From Triticum aestivum (Eukaryota; Streptophyta; Magnoliopsida; Poales; Poaceae): 64,000 nt of DNA. A program made the position numbers and the translations under genes. Positions within the stretch are counted from its first letter, which is position 1. Each line of letters starts with the position of its first letter. Below are positions 1-11,387 of the stretch, in pieces. Below the pieces are notes generated by a model. That model was not told the origin of the DNA. It did not search any database and was given only the letters and a program-made list of their open reading frames with translations. The stretch spans positions 195,684,139-195,748,138 of the forward strand of contig NC_057801.1 in NCBI RefSeq assembly GCF_018294505.1, written 5' to 3'.

Positions 1-1276
1 TACTGCATATATGTATCTTGGGTTCAGAGTAATAAAATTGCTGTGGGGCACAAGCCCTACAGTTTCAGGCAAAAAAAACAGTGGCAAAAGTAACAGTAGG
101 AGTTTTGTATTAATTGAAATAGTGGCAACGGTAAAGTAACTAAGCAAAGATCAATATGTGAATAGCTCGTAGGCATTGGATCAGTGATGGATAATTATGT
201 CGGATGCGATTCCTCATGCAATAGTTATAACATAGGGTGACACAGAACTAGCTCCAGTTCATCAATGTAATGTAGGCATGTATTCCAAATATAGGCATAC
301 GTGCTTATGGAAAAGAACTTGCATGACATCTTTTGTCCTACCCTCCCATGGCAGCGGGGTCCTATTGGAAACTAAGGGACATTAAGGTAGAGTACCGGAC
401 CAAAGCATTAACACTTAGTGAATACATGAACTCCTCAAACTACGCTCATCACCGAGAGTGGTCCCGATTGTTGTCACTTCGGGGTTGTCGGATCATAAGA
501 CATAATATGTGACTATAGACTTGCAAGATAGGATCAAGAACTCACATATATTCATGACAACATAATAAGTTCAGATCTGAAATCATGGCACTCGGGCCCT
601 AGTGACAAGCATTAAGCATAGCAAAGTCATAGCAACATCAATCTCAGAACATAGTGGATACTAGGGATCAAACCCTAACAAAACTAACTTGATTACATGG
701 TAAATCTCATCCAACCCATGACCGTCCAGCAAGCTTATGATGGAATTGCTCACGCACGGCAGTGAGCATCATGAAATTGGTGATGGAGGATTGTTGATGA
801 TGACGATGGCGACGGATTCCCCTCTCCGGAGCCCCGAACGGACTCCAAATCAGCCCTCCCATGAGAGATTAGGGCTTGGCGGCGGCTCCGTATCATAAAA
901 CGCGATGAATCCTTCTGCTTTATTTTTTCTCCCCGAACGTGAATATATGGAGTTGGAGTTGAGGTCGGTGGAGCACTAGGGGGCCCACGAGGCAGGGGGG
1001 CGCGCCCAGGGGGGTAGGCTCAACCCCCACCCTCGTGGACAGGGTGTGGGCCCCCTGGCATTGATTCTTTCGCCAATATTTTTTATTAATTCCAAAAAGT
1101 TGCTCCGTGGATTTTCAGGTCATTCCGAGAACTTTTATTTCTGCACAAAAATTAACACCATGGCAGTTCTGCCAAAAACAGCGTCAGTCCAGGTTAGTTC
1201 CATTCAAATCATGTAAGTTAGAGTCCAAAACAAGGGCAAAAGTGTTTGGAAAAGTAGATACGATGGAGACGTATCA
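1..1276 (-). mobile_element. Athila-like Gypsy 3' LTR (element F), cut by the window edge
   Basis: Read on the minus strand, the LTR begins at 1276 with TGATACGTCTCCATCGTATC, just after a worn polypurine stretch at 1277-1293, and runs past the left edge of the window. The last part of the internal region lies to its right, so this is the 3' LTR of a minus-strand element. A TATA-like stretch (minus-strand CATATATTC, about 941-950) and a GC-rich block with cgcgccc (about 980-1050) mark the promoter area. The same opening recurs at 7421 and, in a related form, at 63379. I know this LTR type from Triticeae but do not assign a family name. Confidence 0.8.
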
Positions 1277-2937
1277 ACTTCCCGAAGCTTAAACCTTTGC
1301 TTGTCCTCAAGCAATTCAGTTGACAAACTAAAAGTGATAAAGAAAAACTTTTACAACCTCTGTTTGCTATTGTTGTTGCAAATATGTAAAGCCATCATTC
1401 AAGTTTTCAACAAAGATTATGAACTAACAATAATCGCAATAACACTTAGGTCTCATGTTTACTCATATCAATGGCATAATCAACTAGCGAGCAATAATAA
1501 TAAAACTCGGATGACAACACTTTCTCAAAACAATCATAATATAATATAACAAGATGGTATCTCGCTAGCCCTTTCTGAGACCGCAAAACATAAATGCATA
1601 GCAACTTTGAAGATGAAGGACCGACTAAACATTGTAATTCATGGTAAAAGAGATCCAGTTATACTCAATACAAATTAATAGTAATGCATGCAAATGACAG
1701 TGGTGCTCTCCAACTGGTAATTAGAAGATGATGACTCAACATAAAAGTAAATAGATAGGCCCTTCGTAGAGGGAAGTAGGGATTTGTAGAGATTCTAGAA
1801 CTCGATTTGAAATAGAGATAAATAATATTTTGAGTGGTATACTTTCATTGTCAACATAACAACCAAGAGATCTTGATATCTTCCATGCTACACACATTAT
1901 AGGCAGTTCCCAAACAGAATGGTAAAGTTTATACTCCCCCACCACCGACAATCATCAATCCATGGCTTGCCCGAAACAACGGGTGCCTCCAACTAGCAAC
2001 AATCTTGGGGGAGTTTTGTTTGCAATTATTTTGATTTGATTTGAGCATGGGACTGGGCATCCCGGTTACCCGCCATTCTCTCGTGAGTAAGGAGCAGAGT
2101 CCACTCCTCTTGAGAATAACCCACCTAGCATGGAAGATACAGATAGCCCTAGTTGATACATGAGCTGTTCGAGCATACAAAACAAAATTTCATTTGAAGT
2201 TTAGAGTTTGGCACATACAAATTTACTTGGAACAGCAGGTAGATATCGCATTTAGGAAGGTATGGTGGACACATATGGAATCACTTTGGGGTTTATGGAT
2301 TTTGGATGCACAAGCATTATTCCCGCTTAGTACAAGTGAAGGCTAGCAAAAGACTGGGAAGCGACCAACTAGAGAGCGACAACAGTCATGAACACGCATT
2401 AAAATTAATCAACACTGAGTGCAAGCATGAGTAGGATATAATCCACCATGAACATAAATATTGTGAAGGCTATATATGTTGATTTTGTTTCAACTACATG
2501 TGTGAACATGTGCCAAGTCAAGTCACTCGAATCGTTCGTTCAAAGGAGGATACCACCCTATCATACAACATCACAACCATTTTAATAGCATGTTGGCACG
2601 CAAGGTAAACCATTATAAACTCCTAGCTAATTAAGCATGGCATAAGCAACTATAATCTCTAATTGTCATTGCAAACATGTTTATTCATAATAGGCTGAAT
2701 CACGAACAATGAACTAATCATATTTACAAAAAAAGAGAGGTTGAGTTCATACCAGCTTCTCTCATCTCAATCAGCCCATCATATCGTCATTATTGCCTTT
2801 CACTTGCACGACCGAGCGGTGTGGATAATAATAATAGTGCATGTGCATTGGACTAAGCTGGAATCTACAAGCATTCGATTCAAGGGACAAGAGAAGGTAA
2901 TATGGGCTCTTAGTTAAATCAACAATAATGCATATGA
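864..2937. repeat. left arm of a 2.1 kb inverted repeat
   Basis: This stretch reads as the reverse complement of 5753-7832. The arms match in length (2,074 and 2,080 bp) and contain the same parts: 3' internal region followed by the first part of the LTR. Agreement by eye is about nine bases in ten, with small indels. The spacer between the arms is 2.8 kb. Confidence 0.88.
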
Positions 2938-3304
2938 GAGCCACTCAACATTTTCATCATGGTCTTCTACTCTCGACCCCCAAAGAAAAGAAAAGAAATA
3001 AAACTATTTACACGGGAAAGCTCCCAACAAGCAACAGAAGAACGAGAAATCTTTTTGGGTTTTCTTTTAGTTACTACTACTACATGCATGGAAAGTAAAC
3101 TAGCTAAAAGCAACAACTATTTTTTGGATTTAATTAAGGTTATTCAAACACACAAGAAGAAAGCTAGAAAAAGAAAATAGACTAGCATGGATAGTAGAAT
3201 TAAAAAGTATGAGCACCGACAACTAGAATGAGTGTGTGAACATGAATGTAATGTCGGTGAGGAATACGTACTCCCCCAAGCTTAGGCTTTTGTCCTAAGT
3301 TGGT
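1277..3304 (-). other. 3' non-coding internal region of element F
   Basis: This AT-rich stretch has no convincing reading frame. It lies between the stop of the Athila ORF1-like gene and the LTR on the minus strand. A second polypurine-like block (minus-strand AAGCTTGGGGGAGT, about 3271-3284) sits just after the ORF end. Most of it, 1277-2937, is repeated in inverted form at 5753-7420, which shows that it is a fixed part of this element family. Confidence 0.7.
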
Positions 3305-4308
3305 CTATGCCCATGAGTCAAAGTTATAGCTGGGGTCGTACTGAGATGTAGCAGCTACTGCCTCACGAGCTGCAGTTTGGAGGCGGGCTACTTCCGTCCT
3401 CCTCTCGTGCTCATTCGCCTCCTCCCTGGTTATAATATATGTCCTTTTTTGCCTGAAAGTCAAAGAAACCAGGAGCAGGGAGAGCAACATGGACAGTGCG
3501 ACGTCTGTCAAAGATTAGTCGGTATTGGAGGAATTGTTCATTCCTTTCAAGAAACTGATGACGAACCATAGCATCATAATCTAGATAAGCGGGAGGCAAC
3601 TCCATATCATTTTCATGTATGGGTATCTCAAGAAAATTAACCACACCGGTTGCATAAATCCCACCAAACAAGTCTCCATTTAAACTATTATTATGCAGCC
3701 TACGTGCAATAATGGCTCCCAAGTTATCACCTAATGCAGCATTCTTGAGGACACTAAGATCAGGAACACACATGTGACAAGCTTCATCTTTACCATTTAT
3801 GCATCTACCTATAAAAAGAGCAAAATAATATATAGCAGGAAAATGAATGCTCCCTATGGTAGCTTGTGCTATTTCTCTAGATTCCCCCATAGTGATACTA
3901 GCAAGAAAAAAATTTAAATTCAGATTTGCGAGGTTCACTAGCACTACCCCATTGCGGGAGTTTACAAGCAGTATTAAAATATTCTAAGTCCATGGTATAT
4001 GATTTATCATAAAGATCAAATAGGACATTGTGAGAATTGCGTGAAGATGTAAATTGAAACCTCCTCATAAAGGAATCAGTTAAGTGGTAATATTGAGTGC
4101 ACTTATCTAGCATGAAGTCCTCAAGATCAACATTATGCACATATGCATCAAATTCATCCTTGATGCCTGCTTGGACCATAAACTCCTCTGACGGCCATTC
4201 ACAAGGCCGCACTTGAGCTTCCCTCGGTGGTTCATCGTCTTGCTCACGTATTGCGGGCTTGGGTCCTTGCGTCCTTGAAGAACCACCTTGGTACATTTTC
4301 CTAAGCAT
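3305..4308 (-). pseudogene. Athila ORF1-like protein gene, frameshifted
   Basis: The frame starts at the ATG at 4308 (MLRKMYQGGSS) and reads through CEWPSEEFMVQAGIKDEFDA, LTDSFMRRF and CKLPQWGS. Near 3910-3940 it must change frame to reach FLASITMGESREIAQATIG, FALFIGRCI and ELPPAYLDYDAMVRHQF, and near 3440 it changes again to reach the tail with ITREEANEHERR. This is the pattern of the ATHILA ORF-1 family (Pfam PF03078), found next to pol in Athila-type Gypsy elements. Its function is not established. The two frame changes make it a pseudogene, though the amino acid pattern is well kept. The gene lies between a protease fragment and the 3' LTR of the same minus-strand element. RT, RNase H and integrase are missing in between. 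Confidence 0.8.
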
Positions 4309-4882
4309 ATTTCTTCCTCTAATTTTTTTTGAAAATTTTAGTAACTCAAAATAAAAGTGAACCAAAATCAACAAAATTGATAGCAACTCCTCCCACAAGT
4401 GCCTAGAGTCTATATCATGCATTAGAACTACTTGGGACCAAATAAATTTGACATGCAAGCTCAAGAACAGGGTCACCTAGGTAGTAAAAATTTGCAATGA
4501 ATAAAGCACTAGAACAAAAACTAATTGGACCATTGGAGGAGTCACATACCAAAGAACAATCCCTCAAAGTAGTTTTGTGAGTGGAGCTTTGAGAAAGGAG
4601 ATCGAAAATGGTAGCAAGATGAGCTAGAACTCGTGCTTCAGCTGGTTGGTGATTTTTTCGGGAGGAAGAAGAAGTGTGTGGGTGCAGGAATAGGTGGAGG
4701 GGGGCCACAAGGGGCCCACGAGGCAGGGGACGCGCCCCAGGGTGTGGGCGCGCCCTAGACCCTCGTGGCCAGGTGGTTGCCCCCTCTGGTGTGTTCTCAG
4801 TGCCAGATATTCTGAAATATTCTAGAAAAAATGATATTTCATTTTCAGGGCTTTTGGAGAATTTTTATTTTCAGGATTTTTT
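4309..4882 (-). promoter_or_regulatory. leader of the Athila ORF1-like gene with an LTR-like GC-rich block
   Basis: Upstream of the ORF1-like gene on the minus strand lies about 370 bp of AT-rich leader and then a GC-rich block at about 4690-4800. The block resembles the promoter part of the F LTR at about 980-1050: both carry gggcccacgaggcaggg, cgcgccc and ccctcgtgg in the same order. It is followed, as in the LTR, by a T-rich stretch with ttttcagg. I infer an internal promoter derived from or shared with the LTR. A remnant of an older nested LTR is the alternative. Confidence 0.45.
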
Positions 4883-5096
4883 TTATTGCAGTGATAAATC
4901 AGAAAACAGACAGAAAAATACTAATTTTGCTTTATTTAATCCAAATAACAGAAAGTAAAAGGAGGGTACAGAAGGTTTGTGCTTCCTAACTTCATCCATC
5001 TCATACTCATCAAAAGGAATCCAATAAAAAGGTTGATCAAGTCTTGTTAACAAACTCATTCCGAATCGCATGAAACCGGAGAAATTTCGAATAACA

Positions 5097-5600
5097 CTAG
5101 GTTACCTCAACGGGGATATATACATCCCCGATAATTAGAATATCATATTTCTTCTTGATAGTAGGAAGAGGAAATTCAAAAACCTCCAATAATAATCGAT
5201 GGAATTTTTCCAATAGAATTGATACTGTGAACTTGAGGTTCTTTCCTCGAAAAGTGTACCATATGCTCATTACCATTAACATGAAAAGTGACATTGCCTT
5301 TGTTGCAGTCAATAACAGCCACTGCAGTATTCAAAAAGGGTCTAACAAGGAAAATCGACATACTATCGTCCTCGGGAATATCAAGAATAACAAAGTACGT
5401 TAAGATAGTAACGTTTGCAACCACAACAGGCACATCCTCACAAATACCGACATGTATAGCGGTTGATTTATCGGCCATTTGCAAAGATATTTCAGTAGGT
5501 GTCAACTTATTCAAATCAAGTCTACCATATAAAGAGAGAGGGATAACACTAACACTGGCTCCAAGATCACATAAAGAAGTTTTAACATAGTTTCTTTTAA
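5097..5600 (-). pseudogene. Athila-like retroviral-type aspartic protease fragment
   Basis: On the minus strand the frames read DLGASVSVIPLSLY, then MNKLTPTEISLQMADKSTA, VVVANVTILTYFVILDIPED and RPFLNTAVAVIDCNKGNVTF. The first motif is the place of the protease active site (normally D-S/T-G; here DLGA). The rest is the flap and body of the protease of Athila-type elements. Frame changes near 5514 and 5176 split it. Nothing of RT follows, so a deletion has joined this fragment to the leader of the ORF1-like gene. It supports reading the whole block 1-5752 as one internally deleted minus-strand element. Confidence 0.7.
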
Positions 5601-5700
5601 TGGAGCATGGTCTAGTTGGTACTCATGGATCTCCAAGATTCTTAGGTATTCCACCCTTAAAAGTATAATTAGCAAGCATGGTGGAAATTTTAGCTTTCGG

Positions 5701-5752
5701 TATCTTTCTTTTATTTGTAATAATATCTTTCTTTTATTTGTAATAATATCTT
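5701..5752. repeat. 23-bp direct tandem repeat at an inversion junction
   Basis: A 23-base unit opening tatctttcttttatttgtaa is present twice, followed by its first 8 bases a third time. It ends exactly where the right arm of the large inverted repeat begins (5753). The unit lies in sequence upstream of the protease fragment, so a small slippage or joining event happened at the junction. Confidence 0.75.
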
Positions 5753-7832
5753 TCATATGCATTATTGTTGATTTAACCAAGAGCCCATATTACCTTGTCT
5801 TCTCCCTTAAATCGAATGCTTGGAGATTCCAGCTTAGTCCAATGCACATGCACTATTATTATTATCCACACTGTTCGGTCGTGCGAGCGAAAGGCAATAA
5901 TGACGATATGATGGACTGATTGAGATGAGAGAAGCTGGTATGAAATTTACCTCTCTTGTTTTTGTAAATATGATTAGTTCATCATTCCTGATTCAGCCTA
6001 TTATGAATAAACATGTTTGCAATGAAAATTAGAGATTATAGTTTCTTATGTCATGCTTAATTAGCTAGGAGTTTTTAATGGTTTACCTTGCGTGCCAAGA
6101 TGCTATTAAAATGGTTGTGATGTGGTATGATAGGGTGGTATCCTCCTTTGAACGATTTGAGTTACTTGACTTGGCACATGTTCACACATGTAGTTAAAAC
6201 AAAATAAACATAGCCTCCACGATATTTATGTTCATGGTGGATTATATCCTACTCATGCTTGCACTCGGTGTTGATTAATTTTAATGCATGTTCATGACTG
6301 TTGCAGCTCTCTAGTTGGTCGCTTCCCAGTATTTTTCTAGACTTCACTTGTACTAAGCGGGAATGCTGCTTGTGCATCCAAAATCCATAAACCCCAAAGT
6401 TATTCCATATGAGTCCACCATACTTCCTATATGCGGTATCTACCTGCCGTTCCAAGTAAATTTGTATTTGCCAAACTCTAAACCTTCAAATGAAATTTTG
6501 TTTCGTATGCTCGAACAGCTCATGTATCAACTAGGGTTGTCTATATCTTCCATGCTAGGTGGGTTATTCTCACGAGGAGTGGACTCCGCTCCTTACTCAC
6601 GAGAAAATGGCCGGTAACTGGGATGCCCAGTACCATGCTCAAATCAAATCAAAATAATTGCAAACAAAACTCCCCCAGGATTGCTGTTAGTTGGAGGCAC
6701 CCGTTGTTTTGGGCAAGCCATGGATTGATGATTGTTGGTGGTGGGGGAGTATAAACTTTACCATTCTATTTGGGAACCGCCTATAATGTGTGTATCATGG
6801 AAGATATTGAGATCTCTTGGTTGTTATGTTCATAATGAAAGTATGCCACCCAAAATATTATTTATCTCTATTTCAAAACTCGAGCTCTGGCACCTCTGCA
6901 AATCGCCGCTTCCCTCTGCGAAGGGCCTATCTATTTACTTTTATGTTGAGTCATCATCCTCTTATTAAAAAGCACCAGTTGGAGAGCACCGCTGTCATTT
7001 GCATCCATTACTTTTAATTTATATTGAGTATGACTGTGACTGGATTTCTTTTACCATGAATTACAATGTTAGTCAGCCCTTGATCTTCAGAGGTGCTCTG
7101 CAATTATGTTTTGCGGTCTCAGAAAGGGCTAGCGAGATACCATCTTGTTATATCATATTATGATTGTTTTGAGAAAGTGTTGTCATCCGAGATTTATTAT
7201 TATTGCTCGCTAGTTGATTATGCCATTGATATGAGTAAATATGAGACCTAAATGTTATTGTGAATATGGTTAGTTCATAATATTTGCTAAAAACTTGAAT
7301 GCTGGCTTTACATATTTGCAACAACAAAAGCAAACAGAGTTTGTAAAAGTTTTTCTTTATAACTTTCAGTTTGTCAACTGAATTGCTTGAGGACAAGCAA
7401 AGGTTTAAGCTTGGGGGAGTTGATATGTCTCCATCGTATCTACTTTTCCAAACACTTTTGCCCTTGTTTTGGACTCTAACTTGCATGATTTGAATGGAAC
7501 TAACCCGGACTGACGCTGTTTTCAGCAGAATTGCCATGATGTTATTTTTGTGCAGAAATAAAAAGTTCTCGGAATGACCTGAAACTCCACGGAGAATATT
7601 TTTGGAATTAATAAAAAATACTAGTGAAAGAATCAAGGCCAGGGGCCCACACCGCGTTGACGAGGGTGGGGGGCGCACCCTACACCCCTGGGCACGCCCC
7701 CTGCCTCGTGGGCCCCCTGGTGCTCCACCGACCTCAACTCCAACTCTATATATTCACATTCGGGGAGAAAAGATTTAGAGAGAAGGATTCATCGCATTTT
7801 ATGATACGAATCCGCCGCCAAGCCCTAATCTC
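5753..7832. repeat. right arm of a 2.1 kb inverted repeat
   Basis: Reverse complement of 864-2937. It holds the 3' internal region (5753-7420) and the first 412 bp of the LTR (7421-7832) of an element F relative lying on the plus strand. Homology to the left arm stops at agccctaatctc (7821-7832), where chromovirus sequence takes over. Confidence 0.88.
7421..7832 (+). mobile_element. truncated 3' LTR of the plus-strand Athila-like copy
   Basis: The polypurine tract aagcttgggggagt (7407-7420) is followed directly by the LTR start TGATATGTCTCCATCG. A TATA stretch (ctatatattc, about 7746-7755) and the GC-rich block are present. The LTR is cut at 7832, after about 412 bp, whereas the partner at 1-1276 is at least 1.27 kb long. 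Confidence 0.82.
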
Positions 7833-7858
7833 GCTCTGACATACATCACATACTGCTA

Positions 7859-8011
7859 CATACTCGCAGGAAGGTTATCAAGTTTTGCAAAGTTCAGTGG
7901 AGCCACCATACCAAGGAGAAAGCCACCTTGGAGCGAGAAAAAGTCCTTCGTAGTGACCACCCAAACCTTTTTGCTGACCAACCCGAATCTCGAGGGCGAG
8001 ATTCATGTTAA
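7859..8011 (+). pseudogene. chromovirus integrase chromodomain tail (element E)
   Basis: The frame reads HTRRKVIKFCKVQWSHHT, then KATLEREKVLRSDHPNLFAD, and stops at TAA 8009-8011. The pattern VQWSHHT...E..LR..HP.LF is the end of a chromodomain at the C terminus of integrase in Tekay-type chromoviruses (Ty3/Gypsy). Only the last 50 codons survive, because sequence 5' of 7859 is replaced by the truncated Athila-like LTR. The stop overlaps the polypurine tract, as is usual in this clade. The fragment shows that the adjacent LTR is a 3' LTR on the plus strand. Confidence 0.8.
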
Positions 8012-8023
8012 GGGGGGTAGGTT
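8010..8023 (+). promoter_or_regulatory. polypurine tract of element E
   Basis: The stretch aaggggggtaggtt lies between the pol stop codon and the first TG of the LTR. It would prime plus-strand DNA synthesis. A short stem, GAATCTCG/CGAGATTC (7985-8004), stands just upstream, as it does in elements A and B. Confidence 0.75.
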
Positions 8024-10786
8024 TGTAATATCCCAATTTTCAATTAGGATGTTATACATATGTCATCATATGCATATCATATTTTATTGTTGCATTTTGG
8101 TTGAGATCATAGAAATCTTAAGCAACTCAAGGAACCACGGAGAGAGTTGGAGGTTTCACAAAATTCATATTTGAACTTAATTGAAATTTGAAGAAAAGGA
8201 TCAATTTGATTTTATTATTTTTCTCTTCAAATATTTCCAATATTAAAAATAAATGAGGGAAGATAATATGACTTCTTCAAATTAAGGGAAATATGGGAGA
8301 AAGAATTTTAAAATCGAATTATGATTTTTCTGCTATTTTATTTGCTATTTAATTTGAATTAGACAAATATGCATTTTCGAAAATTGCTATTTTAGGCCAG
8401 AGAAATGTTCACTTTGTTCTAAATATTTTATTAAAACGGTGAAAATTGTTTTTGGCATTTTAGAACTTTTTTCATATTTTATAAGGGATTTTCTTCGGCG
8501 GAATTTATTAAAAAAAACTATCCGGACCGAACTGGGCCTTAGCCCAGCCGGCCCGCTCGTGCGGCCGCCTCCACGCCGCCGGACACCGAGGCCGAGCCGG
8601 ACTCCGCCTCCGCCGCCTCCTCCCCACTTTAAAAAGCCGTGCCCGGGGCCCCAAGGACCCCATGCTGCGTCGCCGCCTCCCGCCACCATAGCGTCGCCGC
8701 CGCCGCCGTCGCTCGCGCTGCGCGCCGCCGCTGCCACTGCAAGCGCCGCCACCATTTGCACCGTCCCATGCCGTCGCTCGCCGCCGCCAACACCCTCGCC
8801 GCTGCGCCAGATCCGCGCTGGAGCCGCCTGCCAACGCCGTTGACCGGTAAAGAAAAGCACCCGGTTCACCGATTCACTTCTGTTTTTCAGATCGTTTTTT
8901 TAGGTTTTATTATTGAGGGGACGTATGTTCGTTCGTTTGTTTAAAAAACATTATTTGCCGGATAGGTTCGGAGAGCGAATGTTCATTCGTTAGTCTTTTC
9001 TTTTTAGTTTTAGTTCCGGCCAGGGACTTATCTGCGATTATTTTTATCGCAATTCAACCCCTGAACTTTAAACTAGTATAACTTTTTACTCGTTTATCCA
9101 AATTAGATGAAACCAGCGCCAAAATCTTTGTCTCGAAACCCTCTTTCCAGTTAATCAACTTGAACATGATTTTGGTACTGTAAAAATTTGACTTTAGTCC
9201 AGATTAGTAAACAATCTGGTTTCATTCGTATTTTGAGTTTCGTTGCTCCGTTTGAGTGATTATTTTTGCAAATCGTAGCTAATCACATGTACCTACTATT
9301 AAGATCTAATTCACATGTTAATATTGTTGTTAGGTTTTGATTCTTGTTAGTTTAAGTCGTTTGCTTGTTTCATGTTTGATTTGGATCTTTTCTCGGATTT
9401 TCTCGTGTTTCGTTTGAGTGATTGCTTATGTATGCCATTGTTTGTCTACTCTAGATTACCCGGAGTGCGAAGCTTGTTACTACAAATCTCTAGAGTTTGC
9501 AGATCGTCGGCAAGGCAAGTTACAGTTTGATCATACTCTTTTATACCCAGTTTACTATGCATTAGTTCTGCCCCACAAATATTTGCATTGGTAGCATTGG
9601 GAACATGTGGTTTTGGTTGTAGTGCTTGAGGTAGGAACCTAATACCTTTTGATCACCCCAGGAATATATGTTATGCTTATTATTGCTTAGCCATGCTCGT
9701 AGACGGGGATTGGATCGTGATTCACACATCGAAGTTTGAGAGTTATTTTAATTATGGATAACATTAAGGTGGCAACATTAAATACACATCTGGGAGGATT
9801 GGTTGAGGCACCTGGGGAACCCAGTGTTGCCTGTTTTTGGAAATACCGGGGTTACCATGTTCTTATCCTATGGAATGCCACCCAGGCTCAAAGGGATCAT
9901 AAGATTATTCATGCTAGAAACATCGGTGTGCAGCCACAAGCCATTATGGGCTCTGGCATAGTTGAGTAAGTTGCGTGAGCTCTTGAAGAGGTGTACTAGC
10001 AGATGTAGAGGGATGTAGGTGGTACTGTCTACCCGGAGTAGAGAGTTAATGCTTTGGAAAGGCTATTTCTCGATCATCTGATCATGGATGTGGTCGAGTC
10101 TTATGGGGAAAAGTGCACAAACCTCTGCAGAGTGTATAAACTAATCATGGGTAGCCGTGTCCCCGGTTATGGACATATTGAGTATCTGGTACTTGAATCT
10201 ATTGATGTGATCTCATCACGTTCTCTAATTAATTATGATGATGGGTTACTGATGATACTTTTAATTGGGATTTGAGTTGGGGTTACCTTCTCAAATAATG
10301 GGCAACTTGGGAGTAGTTAAATAAATTTATTTCTTTGTTGTAGGGAAAAACTAGCTTTATGCAAAACTATGAAACTTACAGCCTCCACCAGCCAAATATT
10401 GCATGTAGATATAGTTCTTGCATTACCATTGCTTTACTGTGTAACTATGCCATCATATTCCATGTGCTAACCCATTTCGGGCTGCAACGTCTTATGTTGT
10501 AGACTGTTCAGCCGATGAATAAGGTGTGATAGGTCATTGTTTGGCACTCAGCTATGCCGTTGGAGTTGATGGACTCATTTACCTTTGAAGCTTCCGCAGT
10601 TATCTAGTTTAGATGGCCTTCAACCATGATTTATTTATGTAATCATACTCTTTATGAGGACTCGATGTAATAAGTGTGTGATTGAAACTCTATTATAATT
10701 TCTCGAGTACTATGCGTGTCAGCATTACCAATCCAGGGATGACACTGATGCACAGAGACTTGACCGTTTGAGGTCTGGTCGCTACA
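8024..10786 (+). mobile_element. 3' LTR of chromovirus E, 2.76 kb
   Basis: It starts TGTAATATCCC right after the polypurine tract and ends GGTCTGGTCGCTACA, so it has TG...CA ends. A GC-rich segment (about 8530-8850) follows a TATA-like ctttaaaaag at about 8626-8635. The rest is AT-rich without a gene. A block at about 10098-10163 is shared with the LTRs of A and B. There is no 5' LTR to its left in the window, so the element is truncated and no target duplication can be tested. The short reading frames in the GC-rich part look like composition effects. Confidence 0.8.
10098..10163 (-). other. shared LTR block with palindrome CTCTGCAGAG (copy in E)
   Basis: Read on the minus strand, this block carries GGACACGGCTA, then ATTAGTTTATACA, then the perfect palindrome CTCTGCAGAG (10123-10132), then GGTTTGTGCACTTTTCCCCA. 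The same order of motifs is present in both LTRs of A and both LTRs of B. The first palindrome of those copies, CTATTCGAATAG, is lost here. Its role is unknown. Confidence 0.7.
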
Positions 10787-11387
10787 TGTTTGAAAACAGA
10801 AAGTTGCACGCTAGTGCGTGAATTCTTGAGAAAAGTCAGAATGTGATAAAATGTTGATTTTTTTGCACAATAAGATATGATAAATTTACTACAGTGTGGC
10901 AATTTTTAGAATATTTGGAGTTAGATAAGTATGGATCTTCTTGCATTCTTTACAAACTGTTCTGTTTAGATAGATTGTTGTTATGTTTGCATTGTTTGCA
11001 TATGTTTGCTTGTTTAACGATTCTATTTGAGGATAGTAGTATTAAATATGTAGAGAAATTTAGTATGCAATTTTAAATAATAATTTTAGTGATTTTCTAC
11101 AGTAGAGAATGAGAAGGTTATTGCATTGATATATATACTAACTTATCTCACGAGTTCTTGTTGAGTTTTGTGTGGATGAAGTTTTTAAGATTTGGAGAAA
11201 CCGTGATATGAAAGGAATTAAGGAGGCACAAAAGATAAAGCTTGGGGATGCCCAAGGCATCCCAAGATAATATTTTAATTAGTCTCAAGCATCTAAGCTT
11301 GGGGATGCCGCGGTAGGCATCCCACCTTTCTTCGTCAACAATTATCGGTTAGCCTCAGTTGAGCCTAAGTTTTTGCTTCTTCACATG
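10787..11387 (+). mobile_element. internal fragment of an older retroelement (W), left half
   Basis: This is AT-rich sequence with no usable frame, ending in two blocks of the form aagcttggggatgcc...ggcatccca (about 11249-11324). I recognise that feature from the non-coding interior of Triticeae LTR elements, but I cannot name the family. The matching right half starts at 19992. Removing element C and one ACATG rejoins them without a break. Confidence 0.6.
11383..11387. repeat. target site duplication ACATG, left of element C
   Basis: ACATG lies directly before the LTR start at 11388 and again directly after the other LTR end (19987-19991). Five-base duplications are the rule for Gypsy and Copia integrases. 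Confidence 0.92.

Noticed and set aside
1107..1549. short frames across the F LTR border
   Set aside because: They cross the LTR boundary and polypurine tract and recur only as LTR sequence. Not coding.
8387..8944. GC-rich frames of 100-160 codons in the E LTR
   Set aside because: Composition effect around the LTR leader. Frames are open on both strands and carry no motif.
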